Shown here one piece after another: positions 57,881 through 64,000 of a stretch of DNA of 64,000 nt. The first letter of the stretch is position 1. Each line of letters starts with the position of its first letter. Source of the stretch: JAVEWJ01 sp034004605. GTDB lineage: Bacteria; Patescibacteriota; Gracilibacteria; UBA1369; LOWO2-01-FULL-3. Below the pieces are notes generated by a model. The model had not been told where the DNA came from. It did not search any database and saw only the letters and a program-made list of their open reading frames with translations. Made by a program: the position numbers and the translations under genes. Location of the stretch: contig JAVEWJ010000001.1 in the NCBI GenBank assembly GCA_034004605.1, positions 558,001-622,000 on the forward strand, read 5' to 3'.

Positions 57881-58328
57881 TTTTCATTTGTTTTTTAAGA
57901 AGTGAGGATTTGTAGATCTCGGGGCGATAAGGTGTAAGACGAACAATTCTTGTGTTTAGGCGGTTTTCGATAATTAAGCGTTCGAGGTTGTAAGTGAAGG
58001 CGAATTGGTCGTATCCGAGAGCTATAATATGAGGTTTTATTTGTTTTATGAATTTTGTCTTGTCTTTGATGTCGCCGAGGTAAATTTCGTCCACCCAACC
58101 TGTGTTTTTTAGGTTTTTAAGCCTTGTATTTTCGTCCGCATCGGGGAGGTGTCCTTTGATGTTTTTTACCGTTTTGTCTCTTGCGATTATTGCGATTACT
58201 TTGTCGCCGAGTTCGCGGGCTTGTCTTACGAGGTTTTCGTGGCCGGCGTGGAGGAGGTCGAATGTACCGAAGATCATTACTGTTTTTTCTTTGGAGGGCT
58301 TTGATGTCGAGGAATTTTTGTCGGTCAT
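57813..58328 (-). CDS. Cytidylyltransferase-fold nucleotidyltransferase (RibL/TagD-like)
   Basis: Transfers a nucleotidyl group from CTP or ATP to a phosphorylated substrate. MIFGTFDLLHAGHENLVRQA (about residues 18-37) holds the HxGH motif and IIARDKTVKNIKG (about 47-59) the substrate loop; ENRLNTRIVRLTPYRPEIYKSS near the end resembles the ISSS-type motif as KSS. Closest in feel to archaeal FAD synthetase (RibL) or glycerol-3-phosphate cytidylyltransferase; the substrate is undecided. 171 residues with a charged tail that overlaps ftsX. The 97-residue membrane gene lies 1 bp upstream. Confidence 0.83.
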   Translation of the reverse strand: MTDKNSSTSKPSKEKTVMIFGTFDLLHAGHENLVRQARELGDKVIAIIARDKTVKNIKGHLPDADENTRLKNLKNTGWVDEIYLGDIKDKTKFIKQIKPHIIALGYDQFAFTYNLERLIIENRLNTRIVRLTPYRPEIYKSSLLKKQMKNENSEKPQRENQLNSITLEKTI

Positions 58329-58329
58329 A

Positions 58330-58623
58330 TTAGTAAATTATGGTAAGAACGATAGTAACAAGTGTGATTATACCTGTAAAGGCGGCGAGAGAGTAGTCGA
58401 GGGATCTTCGCGGCCGGTCTTCGGGGAGAATCAAAAGGCGGAGCGAGGAAAGGCCGTAAATAAGGGCGGTAGTGATAAACGGAACGAGAAGAATTTTTGT
58501 AATGATTTGCGTAAGCTTGATTTCAATTCCGTTTGAAAGAAGTAGGAAAGCTAAAATATGCGCAAATCCGAGCGTTATAAAAAAAATGAGCGAAACTTTT
58601 TTGATATTTTCGATATTTTTCAT
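58330..58623 (-). CDS. Small membrane protein (97 aa)
   Basis: No family recognised. Three hydrophobic segments (SLIFFITLGFAHILAFLLL, about 11-29; IITKILLVPFITTALIYGL, about 40-58; and LAAFTGIITLVTIVLTIIY at the end) with a basic loop PEDRPRRS between the second and third. It is the first gene of the minus-strand unit running into the cytidylyltransferase, ftsX and recO. Its promoter ends 6 nt before the ATG. Confidence 0.65.
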   Translation of the reverse strand: MKNIENIKKVSLIFFITLGFAHILAFLLLSNGIEIKLTQIITKILLVPFITTALIYGLSSLRLLILPEDRPRRSLDYSLAAFTGIITLVTIVLTIIY

Positions 58624-58629
58624 GCTCCG

Positions 58630-58658
58630 ATTATACTAAAAATGTGGCTTTGTGCCAA
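58630..58658 (-). promoter_or_regulatory. Promoter of the recO-ftsX unit, leaderless spacing
   Basis: On the minus strand TTGGCA (58658-58653), 17 bp, TATAAT (58635-58630); 6 nt then ATG at 58623. Confidence 0.75.
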
Positions 58659-58709
58659 AGGGGAGTTCGGGTGCGGAGGGCTGGGGTGGTGAATTTGAAT
58701 TGACAGGGC

Positions 58710-58738
58710 TTGAAATAGTGGGGTGGGTGTGGTATAAT
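58710..58738 (+). promoter_or_regulatory. Promoter of the peptidoglycan-binding protein gene
   Basis: TTGAAA (58710-58715), 17 bp, TATAAT (58733-58738), with TGTGG before the -10 as at 51691. Confidence 0.75.
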
Positions 58739-58764
58739 TACTGGAATAAATAACAAAAATAAAA

Positions 58765-59619
58765 ATGAAAAAGGAAATGTTTAGTTTTATGGAAAAAAAG
58801 TTTGTGTTTTTTGCGGGTAGTCCCGAGAGGTCTAATGGTTCTGAATCTGAAAAAATAGCGCCTATAATCGAAGTTGGTGAAACTAAAGCTCCAGATGCTA
58901 CTGAGACTGCCGAAATGATGACTTTTGAGCCTTTGAATTTAGAAGTTTCAGATTCGGGAATTAGCTTTCCAGGTGAATCAAAAGAATTTGTAAAAGTGAT
59001 TGATTCTATGATACGTAATTACGAGCTTGGTGAGTGGGCTGCGATAAATTGGCAAATTTTGGGTGTAAATGATAATGAAGCTAATGTTAGGAAATTGCAA
59101 AAGGTCTTGGGGTTTTCGGGCAAAGAAGTTGACGGAATGATTGGACCAAAAACGTTGGCAAAATTAAAAGAATATTTGGAAGACCTTGATTTTGATGATA
59201 ATTCAGTTGAAACAATAGAGCCTAGTATCGAGTTTGCTTTGAGAAATTTCGAATCATTGAGTACCAATTATCTAAATTCGTTGTTAGGTACAGATTATAA
59301 ACAGCTTTTGGTTGATTATGAGAAAAATTTTGAAGATGTATATTCTTATATGAGTGAAGTTCAGAAATCTTTTGGTGAATTACCATTAAGTGAATTTAAT
59401 AATGCGAATATTGAAAAAGTTTCCAAAACAATGGCGGAAAAATTATTTCAAGCTTTTTCTTCTATAAAACCTGAACTTAATGCTTTGGATTTTACTGATG
59501 ATGTAAACTTATCTGATTTTACTAAAGTTAAAAAACAAGTTTTAGATTCTGTTCCTCCAGATAATAGCTTTTTTAAGGAAATTAATTCACGATTTAAGGA
59601 TCAATTTAGAAAATTATAG
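58765..59619 (+). CDS. Protein with a peptidoglycan-binding (PF01471-like) domain
   Basis: Residues about 95-145 match the small helical peptidoglycan-binding domain: NVRKLQKVLGF, VDGMIGPKTLAKLKEYL. The N-terminal 75 residues are acidic and low complexity without an obvious signal peptide (MFSFMEKKFVFFAGS is only weakly hydrophobic), so the route of export is unclear. The C-terminal 130 residues are helical and unrecognised. Possibly a cytoplasmic or non-classically exported wall-binding protein. Stop TAG. Confidence 0.65.
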   Translation: MKKEMFSFMEKKFVFFAGSPERSNGSESEKIAPIIEVGETKAPDATETAEMMTFEPLNLEVSDSGISFPGESKEFVKVIDSMIRNYELGEWAAINWQILGVNDNEANVRKLQKVLGFSGKEVDGMIGPKTLAKLKEYLEDLDFDDNSVETIEPSIEFALRNFESLSTNYLNSLLGTDYKQLLVDYEKNFEDVYSYMSEVQKSFGELPLSEFNNANIEKVSKTMAEKLFQAFSSIKPELNALDFTDDVNLSDFTKVKKQVLDSVPPDNSFFKEINSRFKDQFRKL

Positions 59620-59713
59620 TGTTGAGTTTAGTTTTTCTTGAATAGGCGTTTTTCCATAATTTGACGCTTCTTTGTTTTTTCAATAATATCTTTTTGTCTT
59701 CTAAATTAAATTT

Positions 59714-60001
59714 ATGGTTGATGAAAAGGTTGTTTCGCATTTGGCGAAGCTTTCTAGAATCGGGCTTACGGAGGCGGAAACAAAGAGGCTTTCCAAGGAT
59801 TTAAGTAGTGTCTTTGAGTATATGGAGGTGATTTCGGAGGTGAAGACCGATGATTTGCCGGAAATAAGCCAGGTGAACGGACGCGAAAATGTGCTTGAAG
59901 ACGATGAGGTTTTGCCTGCGGATTGTGAGCCTTCTTCGCTTCTTTCAGCGAGTTCGAATGAAACATATATGAATCAAATTAAAGTAAAAAAAGTAATATA
60001 A
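59714..60001 (+). CDS. gatC: Glutamyl/aspartyl-tRNA amidotransferase subunit C
   Basis: The small clamp subunit of GatCAB. VSHLAKLSRIGLTEAE (about residues 7-22), DLSSVFEYMEVISEVKTDD (about 29-47) and the closing YMNQIKVKKVI are typical; 95 residues. GatCAB converts Glu-tRNA-Gln and/or Asp-tRNA-Asn to the amidated forms; both tRNA-Gln and tRNA-Asn occur in this window. The stop codon shares one base with the gatA start. gatB is not in the window. Confidence 0.95.
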   Translation: MVDEKVVSHLAKLSRIGLTEAETKRLSKDLSSVFEYMEVISEVKTDDLPEISQVNGRENVLEDDEVLPADCEPSSLLSASSNETYMNQIKVKKVI

Positions 60002-61434
60002 TGACAAATTTAAATAAATTAAGCCTTAAAGACGTTGTAAACGGTGTTCGAGAAAAGAAATTTTCTTGCAGTGAGCTTGTGAAAGATACTGTGTCCGCTT
60101 GCAAGGAGGAAAAGGATTTTTTTGCATACATTACGCTTGATGAAGAGGGTGCTTTGAAAAAAGCGGAGGAGTTGGATAAAAAAATTGTTCAAAACGAAGA
60201 GGTTGGGGATCTTGCCGGTGCTGTGTGTGCCGTGAAAGATATTATTTGTGTGAAGGGTCTTCCTAATACTTGCGCTTCTAAAATGCTTGAGAATTTTGTA
60301 CCGCCTTATGATGCGAGTGTTGTTTCAAGGCTTAAAAAAGAGGATTTTGTGGTGATGGGAAAGACTAATACCGATGAGTTTGCTTGCGGTGCTTCCACCG
60401 AGACTTCGTATTTCGGAGTTAGTCGCAATCCTTATGAAAAAGAAAGAGTTGCCGGGGGGTCTTCTGGGGGATCGGCGCTTGCCGTTGCTAAGAATCTTTG
60501 TACTTTTGCGCTTGGAACGGATACGGGCGGATCGATTCGTCAGCCGGCTTCGTTTTGCAATGTTTATGGACTAAAGCCAACTTATGGGCTTGTGTCTCGA
60601 TCGGGCGTGGTGTCTTTGGCTTCCTCTTGGGATACGGTTGGTGCGTTTTCAAAAACTCCCGAAGATATGGCGATGATTTTGAATAAAATTGCAGGCAAGG
60701 ATAGGAAAGACTCGACAAGCCTTGATAATCCCGAGAAAGACTATACTTCGTTTTTAAATAAAGGTGTGAAGGGGCTTAAAATAGGGCTTCCAAAGGAATA
60801 TTTTTCTGAGGGAATCGAGGAAGAAACGAAGGCTTTGGTAATGGAAAGTGTGAAGAAACTCGAAAAGGCGGGTGCCGAGGTGGTGCAGTTGTCGCTTCCT
60901 TCGACAAAGTATGCTGTGAGTGTGTATTATATTTCAATGCCGGCTGAGCTTAGCGCAAATTTGGAAAGGTTTGATGGAATTCGTTTTGGGCATAAGCCCG
61001 AAAGTGAGGCGGAAAATATTGTGGACTATTATTTTAAGGCAAGGGGTGAGGGCTTTGGGACTGAGATAAAGCGAAGAATTATTATAGGAACATATGTGCT
61101 TTCTGCCGGATATATGGATGCGTATTATAAAAAAGCGCAGAAGGTGCGTGGGGTGATTATAGAGGATTTTAAGAAGGCTTTTTCTGCTTGTGATGTGATT
61201 ATTGGGCCGGGGTCTCCTTATCCGGCTTTTAAAATCGGTGAGTTTATTGATGATCCTTTGAAAATGTATACGGCTGATGCCTTAACGATTCCAGTGAATG
61301 CGGCCGGTATTCCTTCGATGGCTTGTCCTTCTGGTTTTACGAAGGCTGGTCTTCCCGTGGGGCTTCAGGTAATTGCGCCGTTTCTTTCTGAGGGAAGGTG
61401 TCTTTCTGTGGCGGAGGCGCTAAGGGGATTATAG
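60001..61434 (+). CDS. gatA: Glutamyl/aspartyl-tRNA amidotransferase subunit A
   Basis: The glutaminase subunit of GatCAB, an amidase-signature enzyme. The catalytic Lys is K79 in VCAVKD; the Gly/Ser motif GGSSGGSALAV (about residues 151-161) supplies the cis-Ser; TDTGGSIRQPASFC (about 173-186) holds the nucleophile. 477 residues, full length. Start overlaps gatC by one base. Its last six bases overlap the convergent RelE-type toxin gene. Stop TAG. Confidence 0.97.
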   Translation: MTNLNKLSLKDVVNGVREKKFSCSELVKDTVSACKEEKDFFAYITLDEEGALKKAEELDKKIVQNEEVGDLAGAVCAVKDIICVKGLPNTCASKMLENFVPPYDASVVSRLKKEDFVVMGKTNTDEFACGASTETSYFGVSRNPYEKERVAGGSSGGSALAVAKNLCTFALGTDTGGSIRQPASFCNVYGLKPTYGLVSRSGVVSLASSWDTVGAFSKTPEDMAMILNKIAGKDRKDSTSLDNPEKDYTSFLNKGVKGLKIGLPKEYFSEGIEEETKALVMESVKKLEKAGAEVVQLSLPSTKYAVSVYYISMPAELSANLERFDGIRFGHKPESEAENIVDYYFKARGEGFGTEIKRRIIIGTYVLSAGYMDAYYKKAQKVRGVIIEDFKKAFSACDVIIGPGSPYPAFKIGEFIDDPLKMYTADALTIPVNAAGIPSMACPSGFTKAGLPVGLQVIAPFLSEGRCLSVAEALRGL

Positions 61435-61695
61435 GTTTTTAAGATCTTTATAGATTTCTTTTCGATGTTTTATAGCTTGAAGTATTATTTTATTTTCGAT
61501 AATTTCAAATATGATTCTTAGACTTCCTATTCTAAAGCGAAATTTGTTTTTCTTTCCATTAATTTTTCTCGCTAAAAACAAAGGATTTTCGGTAATTTTT
61601 ATTTGTTTGAGCTTATTAATTGCAATTTTTTGAAATTGATTGTCCAGTTTTTCCATATCTTTTTTGTATTTCGGGGTTTCGTGGAATTCAAACAT
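61429..61695 (-). CDS. RelE/ParE-family toxin
   Basis: An 88-residue toxin: FHETPKYKKDMEKLD at the N-terminus and KFRFRIGSLRIIFEIIENKI (about 51-70), the basic RelE/ParE core, then IKHRKEIYKDL. Probably an mRNA interferase, though ParE-type gyrase poisoning cannot be excluded. The antitoxin gene ends 1 bp upstream on the same strand. TAA stop lies within the end of gatA. Confidence 0.87.
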   Translation of the reverse strand: MFEFHETPKYKKDMEKLDNQFQKIAINKLKQIKITENPLFLARKINGKKNKFRFRIGSLRIIFEIIENKIILQAIKHRKEIYKDLKNL

Positions 61696-61696
61696 T

Positions 61697-61954
61697 TTAG
61701 TCGAGTTTTAGGGGGGTATAATTTCCGTTTCTAGTTTCTTCTTCACTCTCTTTTAATTCTTTTTCGAATTCTTCAGTGAATGGAAGAAAGTCTTCTATTA
61801 GGTCTTCGAATTGTTGTTTACTCATAAATATGCCGATTTCTTTGCCGTTTTTAACGATTCGGACTATTTTTGCCGATAGTGCTTTTGATGGGTTTTTTTG
61901 AAGTTCGGACATTGATATGATTTTTTCTTCCGAGAGTAGTTTTGCCATATTCAT
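61697..61954 (-). CDS. Phd/YefM-like antitoxin
   Basis: An antitoxin of about 83-85 residues: ISMSELQKNPSKALS (about 13-27), IVRIVKNGKEIGIFMSKQQFEDL (the Phd DNA-binding strand and helix, about 31-53, quoted in part), and an acidic C-terminus that would wrap the toxin. Two start codons, 61954 and 61948, are both possible. An inverted repeat directly upstream is the probable autoregulatory operator. Confidence 0.85.
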   Translation of the reverse strand: MNMAKLLSEEKIISMSELQKNPSKALSAKIVRIVKNGKEIGIFMSKQQFEDLIEDFLPFTEEFEKELKESEEETRNGNYTPLKLD

Positions 61955-61964
61955 AATTTTTATA

Positions 61965-62000
61965 GTTAAATTACACTATAAATATATCGTATAATTTAAC
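61965..62000. promoter_or_regulatory. Inverted repeat upstream of the Phd/RelE pair
   Basis: GTTAAATTA (61965-61973) and TAATTTAAC (61992-62000), a perfect 9-bp inverted repeat with 18 bp between, 11 bp before the antitoxin start. Likely operator. Confidence 0.6.
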
Positions 62001-62154
62001 AAAGGTCTAATAAATTATTTTCGAATTATTTATAGCAAATCTTCATTAAAAAATTGTGAAAAATTTATTAAAAATACATTAAATTTTTTTAAATCATTTT
62101 TCTTTCAAATTGTTTTTTGATATATTTTTGTCGAAAATTATTACAACAAAAAAT

Positions 62155-63048
62155 ATGAACACTCAACTTGTGGAAATTCTTGAAAGGGCGGGGCTTAATT
62201 CAAAGGAGGCAAAGGTGTATTTGTCCCTTGTGCAAGCCGGTCAGGCGCAGGTGTCTAAGATTGCCGCACTTGCGAAAATAAATCGAATCACCACTTATGA
62301 TATTTTAGATAAGCTTAAAAAGAAGGGGCTTTCGTCTTCGTTTGTGAAAAATAAGGTGAGGTATTTTAATGCTACAAAGCCGGATATTGTGGTGAGTGAT
62401 TTTGAGAAACGAGCGCAGGATCTCAAAAATGCGCTTCCGAAATTTCGTGAAATAATGGGGGAAGAGACGGGGGCAAAAATTCGGCATCTTGAGGGGATTG
62501 ATGGGGTGAAGTCAATTTATATGGAGAGTCTTTCCGTGTCGGGAGATACGGGGAGTGAGATTCTTGCGATTTTGAATAATGATAAAATTTATGAACTTTG
62601 GCCGGAGTTTGAAAAAGATTATCTTAAGAAAAAGGCTAAAAGACAGATTTTTTCGAGAATTGTGAGCGTGGATACGCGCGATATTTTAGAGATTATGGCC
62701 GAGGATTCGAAGTTTTATCAGGAAACGAGGCTTATTCCAAAGGGCTTTCGTTTTTCGGGATGCAATATCCTTTTATATAAAGGTAAGGCTTGTATTGTGT
62801 CTTTGGGTGATGAAATTACGGGGGTTGTGTTTGAGTCGGGGCTTATTGTGCAGAGTTTTCTTTCGATGTTTGAGATGATGTGGCAATTTTGTGGGAAGGG
62901 GCCTGTTTCTATTGATCCCGTTGAGATTAAAAACAAGATGTTTGAGCCGCTTTCCGGTGATGAGCTTGCAAGGTCGATTTCCGAGATGTCAAAGCCTTTA
63001 AGTCATGAAAAGAAGGATGAAAAGGATGATAATTTAAGGCTTTTTTAA
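62155..63048 (+). CDS. TrmB-family transcriptional regulator
   Basis: A winged-helix DNA-binding domain at the N-terminus (AGLNSKEAKVYLSLVQAGQA, residues 12-31; then KINRITTYDILDKLKKKGL, the recognition helix) is followed by a C-terminal sensor region of about 200 residues with PKFREIMGEETGAKIRHLEG. TrmB-type regulators are best known in archaea for sugar control but also occur in CPR bacteria. The ligand is unknown. I chose ATG 62155, which starts just before the first helix. The stop overlaps convergent holA by 4 bp. Confidence 0.85.
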   Translation: MNTQLVEILERAGLNSKEAKVYLSLVQAGQAQVSKIAALAKINRITTYDILDKLKKKGLSSSFVKNKVRYFNATKPDIVVSDFEKRAQDLKNALPKFREIMGEETGAKIRHLEGIDGVKSIYMESLSVSGDTGSEILAILNNDKIYELWPEFEKDYLKKKAKRQIFSRIVSVDTRDILEIMAEDSKFYQETRLIPKGFRFSGCNILLYKGKACIVSLGDEITGVVFESGLIVQSFLSMFEMMWQFCGKGPVSIDPVEIKNKMFEPLSGDELARSISEMSKPLSHEKKDEKDDNLRLF

Positions 63049-64000
63049 ATTTTGCAAAAATTGATAATGAGTTTTTCGATGGCGAGAGTAAGCTCAGAGG
63101 AGTCGTTTATGGAGGTTTTTATGTTGCCTGATTTTGTGGAGATTTCGATTTCGAGAAGTTCTGCATAAATTTCTTTCAGGTTTTCGAATGTGAAGTTTTT
63201 CGTTTGAGGGATTGCGAGTTTGACGGGGTAGGGGTGAAGGCTGATTTTTTTGCCGATTTCAAATTCGTTCATGCCCTTTTGATGCAGCTCTTTGACTTGT
63301 ATAAGGATTCGAAATTGCCTCACAATCATGCTGAAAATATAAAAAATTTCAGTGCCTTTATTTACCAAATCGTTTACGAATTTTACAGCGTTTTTTGCGT
63401 TTTTTTTCGATATGGCGTCGGTGAAATTGAAAATTGTGATTGAGAGGGGCTCGGGGATTAGGGTTTTTACTATTTCTGAGGTGAGAGGGGAGCCGTCTGC
63501 GTAGGCCAGAAGTTTTGATAGTTCGTTTTTGATTTTGAATTCGTCAAAACTATTGATGTAAGTCAAAAAATCTTTTTCAAAACCGGGGGCGACTTTGATT
63601 TTGCTTTCCGAAATATAATTTTTAAGCCAAAGCGGTGCCGATTTTTCGTCCAGAGAAGTGCAGTCTATCGCTTCTGCGATTTTGAGTATATTTTTTGTTT
63701 GCTTGAGCCTTTTATCAAGGGGCTTTTCTTCAATGAAAACGAGAATAATAAAGTCGGGGAGGTTTTCCATAATGGGCAGAAGAATTTCGACTGGATTTAA
63801 GGATTTTTCTTCGTATGGATTTTCAGGCTCGAGTTCATTGTCTTCTTCGTTGTTTCTGAAAAAATTCTCGAGAACGATTAGGCGCTTTTCGGATAAAAAC
63901 GGAATTGTACGAATGTCTGTGATAAAATTTGAAATATCCAAATTTGAGGCTTTGATTTTTTCTAAATCAGCTTCGGGAAAGTCGGAAATGATTTTTTGAA
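63045..64000 (-). CDS. holA: DNA polymerase III delta subunit (cut by window end)
   Basis: Opens the sliding clamp within the clamp loader. The visible 318 residues include the segment DISNFITDIRTIPFLSEKRL, where the AAA+-like domain I continues, FIILVFIEEKPLDKRLK (about the Walker-B position) and the C-terminal collar domain with FYIFSMIVRQFRILIQVKEL. The frame remains open to position 64000 without a start at a plausible place (upstream residues read PEADLEKIKASNL), so the first 30-50 residues are missing. TAA stop. Confident family assignment. Confidence 0.85.
   Translation of the reverse strand, partial: QKIISDFPEADLEKIKASNLDISNFITDIRTIPFLSEKRLIVLENFFRNNEEDNELEPENPYEEKSLNPVEILLPIMENLPDFIILVFIEEKPLDKRLKQTKNILKIAEAIDCTSLDEKSAPLWLKNYISESKIKVAPGFEKDFLTYINSFDEFKIKNELSKLLAYADGSPLTSEIVKTLIPEPLSITIFNFTDAISKKNAKNAVKFVNDLVNKGTEIFYIFSMIVRQFRILIQVKELHQKGMNEFEIGKKISLHPYPVKLAIPQTKNFTFENLKEIYAELLEIEISTKSGNIKTSINDSSELTLAIEKLIINFCKI

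Noticed and set aside
1..64000. Glycine reassignment of TGA (genetic code 25)
   Set aside because: Conserved genes such as groEL, hppA, dnaA and gatA are complete without in-frame TGA, and one gene appears to end with TGA; reassignment would give frequent in-frame TGA.
1..64000. CRISPR array or defence-system cluster
   Set aside because: No regularly spaced direct repeats with unique spacers and no Cas, restriction or known defence genes were found; the only defence-like genes are three small RelE-type toxins.

Overview
The window is an AT-rich bacterial chromosome segment with about 60 protein genes and two tRNAs. It looks like a small-genome, monoderm-type member of the Candidate Phyla Radiation, most plausibly Peregrinibacteria-like. 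That placement is an inference from several things read directly: three S-layer-homology (SLH) proteins, large tail-fibre-like surface proteins, a lipoprotein pathway (Lgt, Cys-lipidated proteins), almost no Shine-Dalgarno motifs before start codons, a tandem ThyX-like protein, and near-total avoidance of TGA as a stop codon (1 of about 62 genes by eye) although TGA is not used as a sense codon inside the conserved genes. No rRNA or other phylogenetic marker is present to prove the placement.

Layout. 1-480: end of lgt. 557-7564: a promoter, four tandem surface genes (membrane-anchored acidic protein, two tail-fibre-like proteins sharing a repeated module, an SLH protein) and a terminator, followed by a related 826-residue surface protein on the minus strand. 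10.3-12 kb: ung divergent from a sigma-70 family factor. 12-15 kb: an L,D-transpeptidase-like secreted protein, a membrane protein of unknown function and a DUF4256-like protein. 15-17.9 kb: permease plus CPTC thioredoxin-like pair, an AbrB/RelE-type toxin-antitoxin pair, an orphan RelE-like toxin and an unexplained nested hairpin. 18-24 kb: SLH/DKNYY-repeat protein, tRNA-Asn with a 19-bp duplicate of its 3' end, Trm11-like methylase, ssb, a 770-bp gene-free stretch with candidate structured RNA, gmk, tRNA-Gln and a Cys-rich lipoprotein. 24-33.5 kb: glycosyltransferase-like membrane protein, CmpB-like membrane protein, a CsoR/CstR-type repressor with trxA under a palindromic operator, YibE/F, rlmN-rimO, an AI-2E family transporter, SLH and lamin-tail proteins. 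33.5-44.2 kb: housekeeping genes rny, groES-groEL (CIRCE), pyrH, frr, thyX-like, rseP and dnaA. 44.4-54.2 kb: FecR-like protein, mltG, ybaB, rplY, hppA (proton/sodium pyrophosphatase), Yip1-like and a repeat-rich membrane protein. 54.4-64 kb: relA-type ppGpp synthetase with a dead hydrolase domain, recO-ftsX-cytidylyltransferase-membrane gene operon on the minus strand, a peptidoglycan-binding protein, gatC-gatA, a Phd/RelE-type TA pair, a TrmB-family regulator and holA (cut by the window end).

How it fits together. Much of the accessory content is envelope biology: SLH proteins are expected to be retained on the wall, the tail-fibre-like proteins are probably displayed outside the cell, and MltG, the L,D-transpeptidase-like protein, FtsX and peptidoglycan-binding proteins act on the wall. 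Promoters that I can read are canonical sigma-70 type (TTGACA-like, 16-18 bp, TATAAT-like); several lie so close to the start codon that the transcript would be leaderless. Terminators with clear U-tracts delimit many of the units. The observations most worth following are the TGA-stop depletion, the surface-display operon, the unidentified structured-RNA region at 22.3-22.9 kb, the persulfide-sensor-like repressor controlling thioredoxin, and the tandem ThyX whose halves have reciprocally lost parts of the signature motif.
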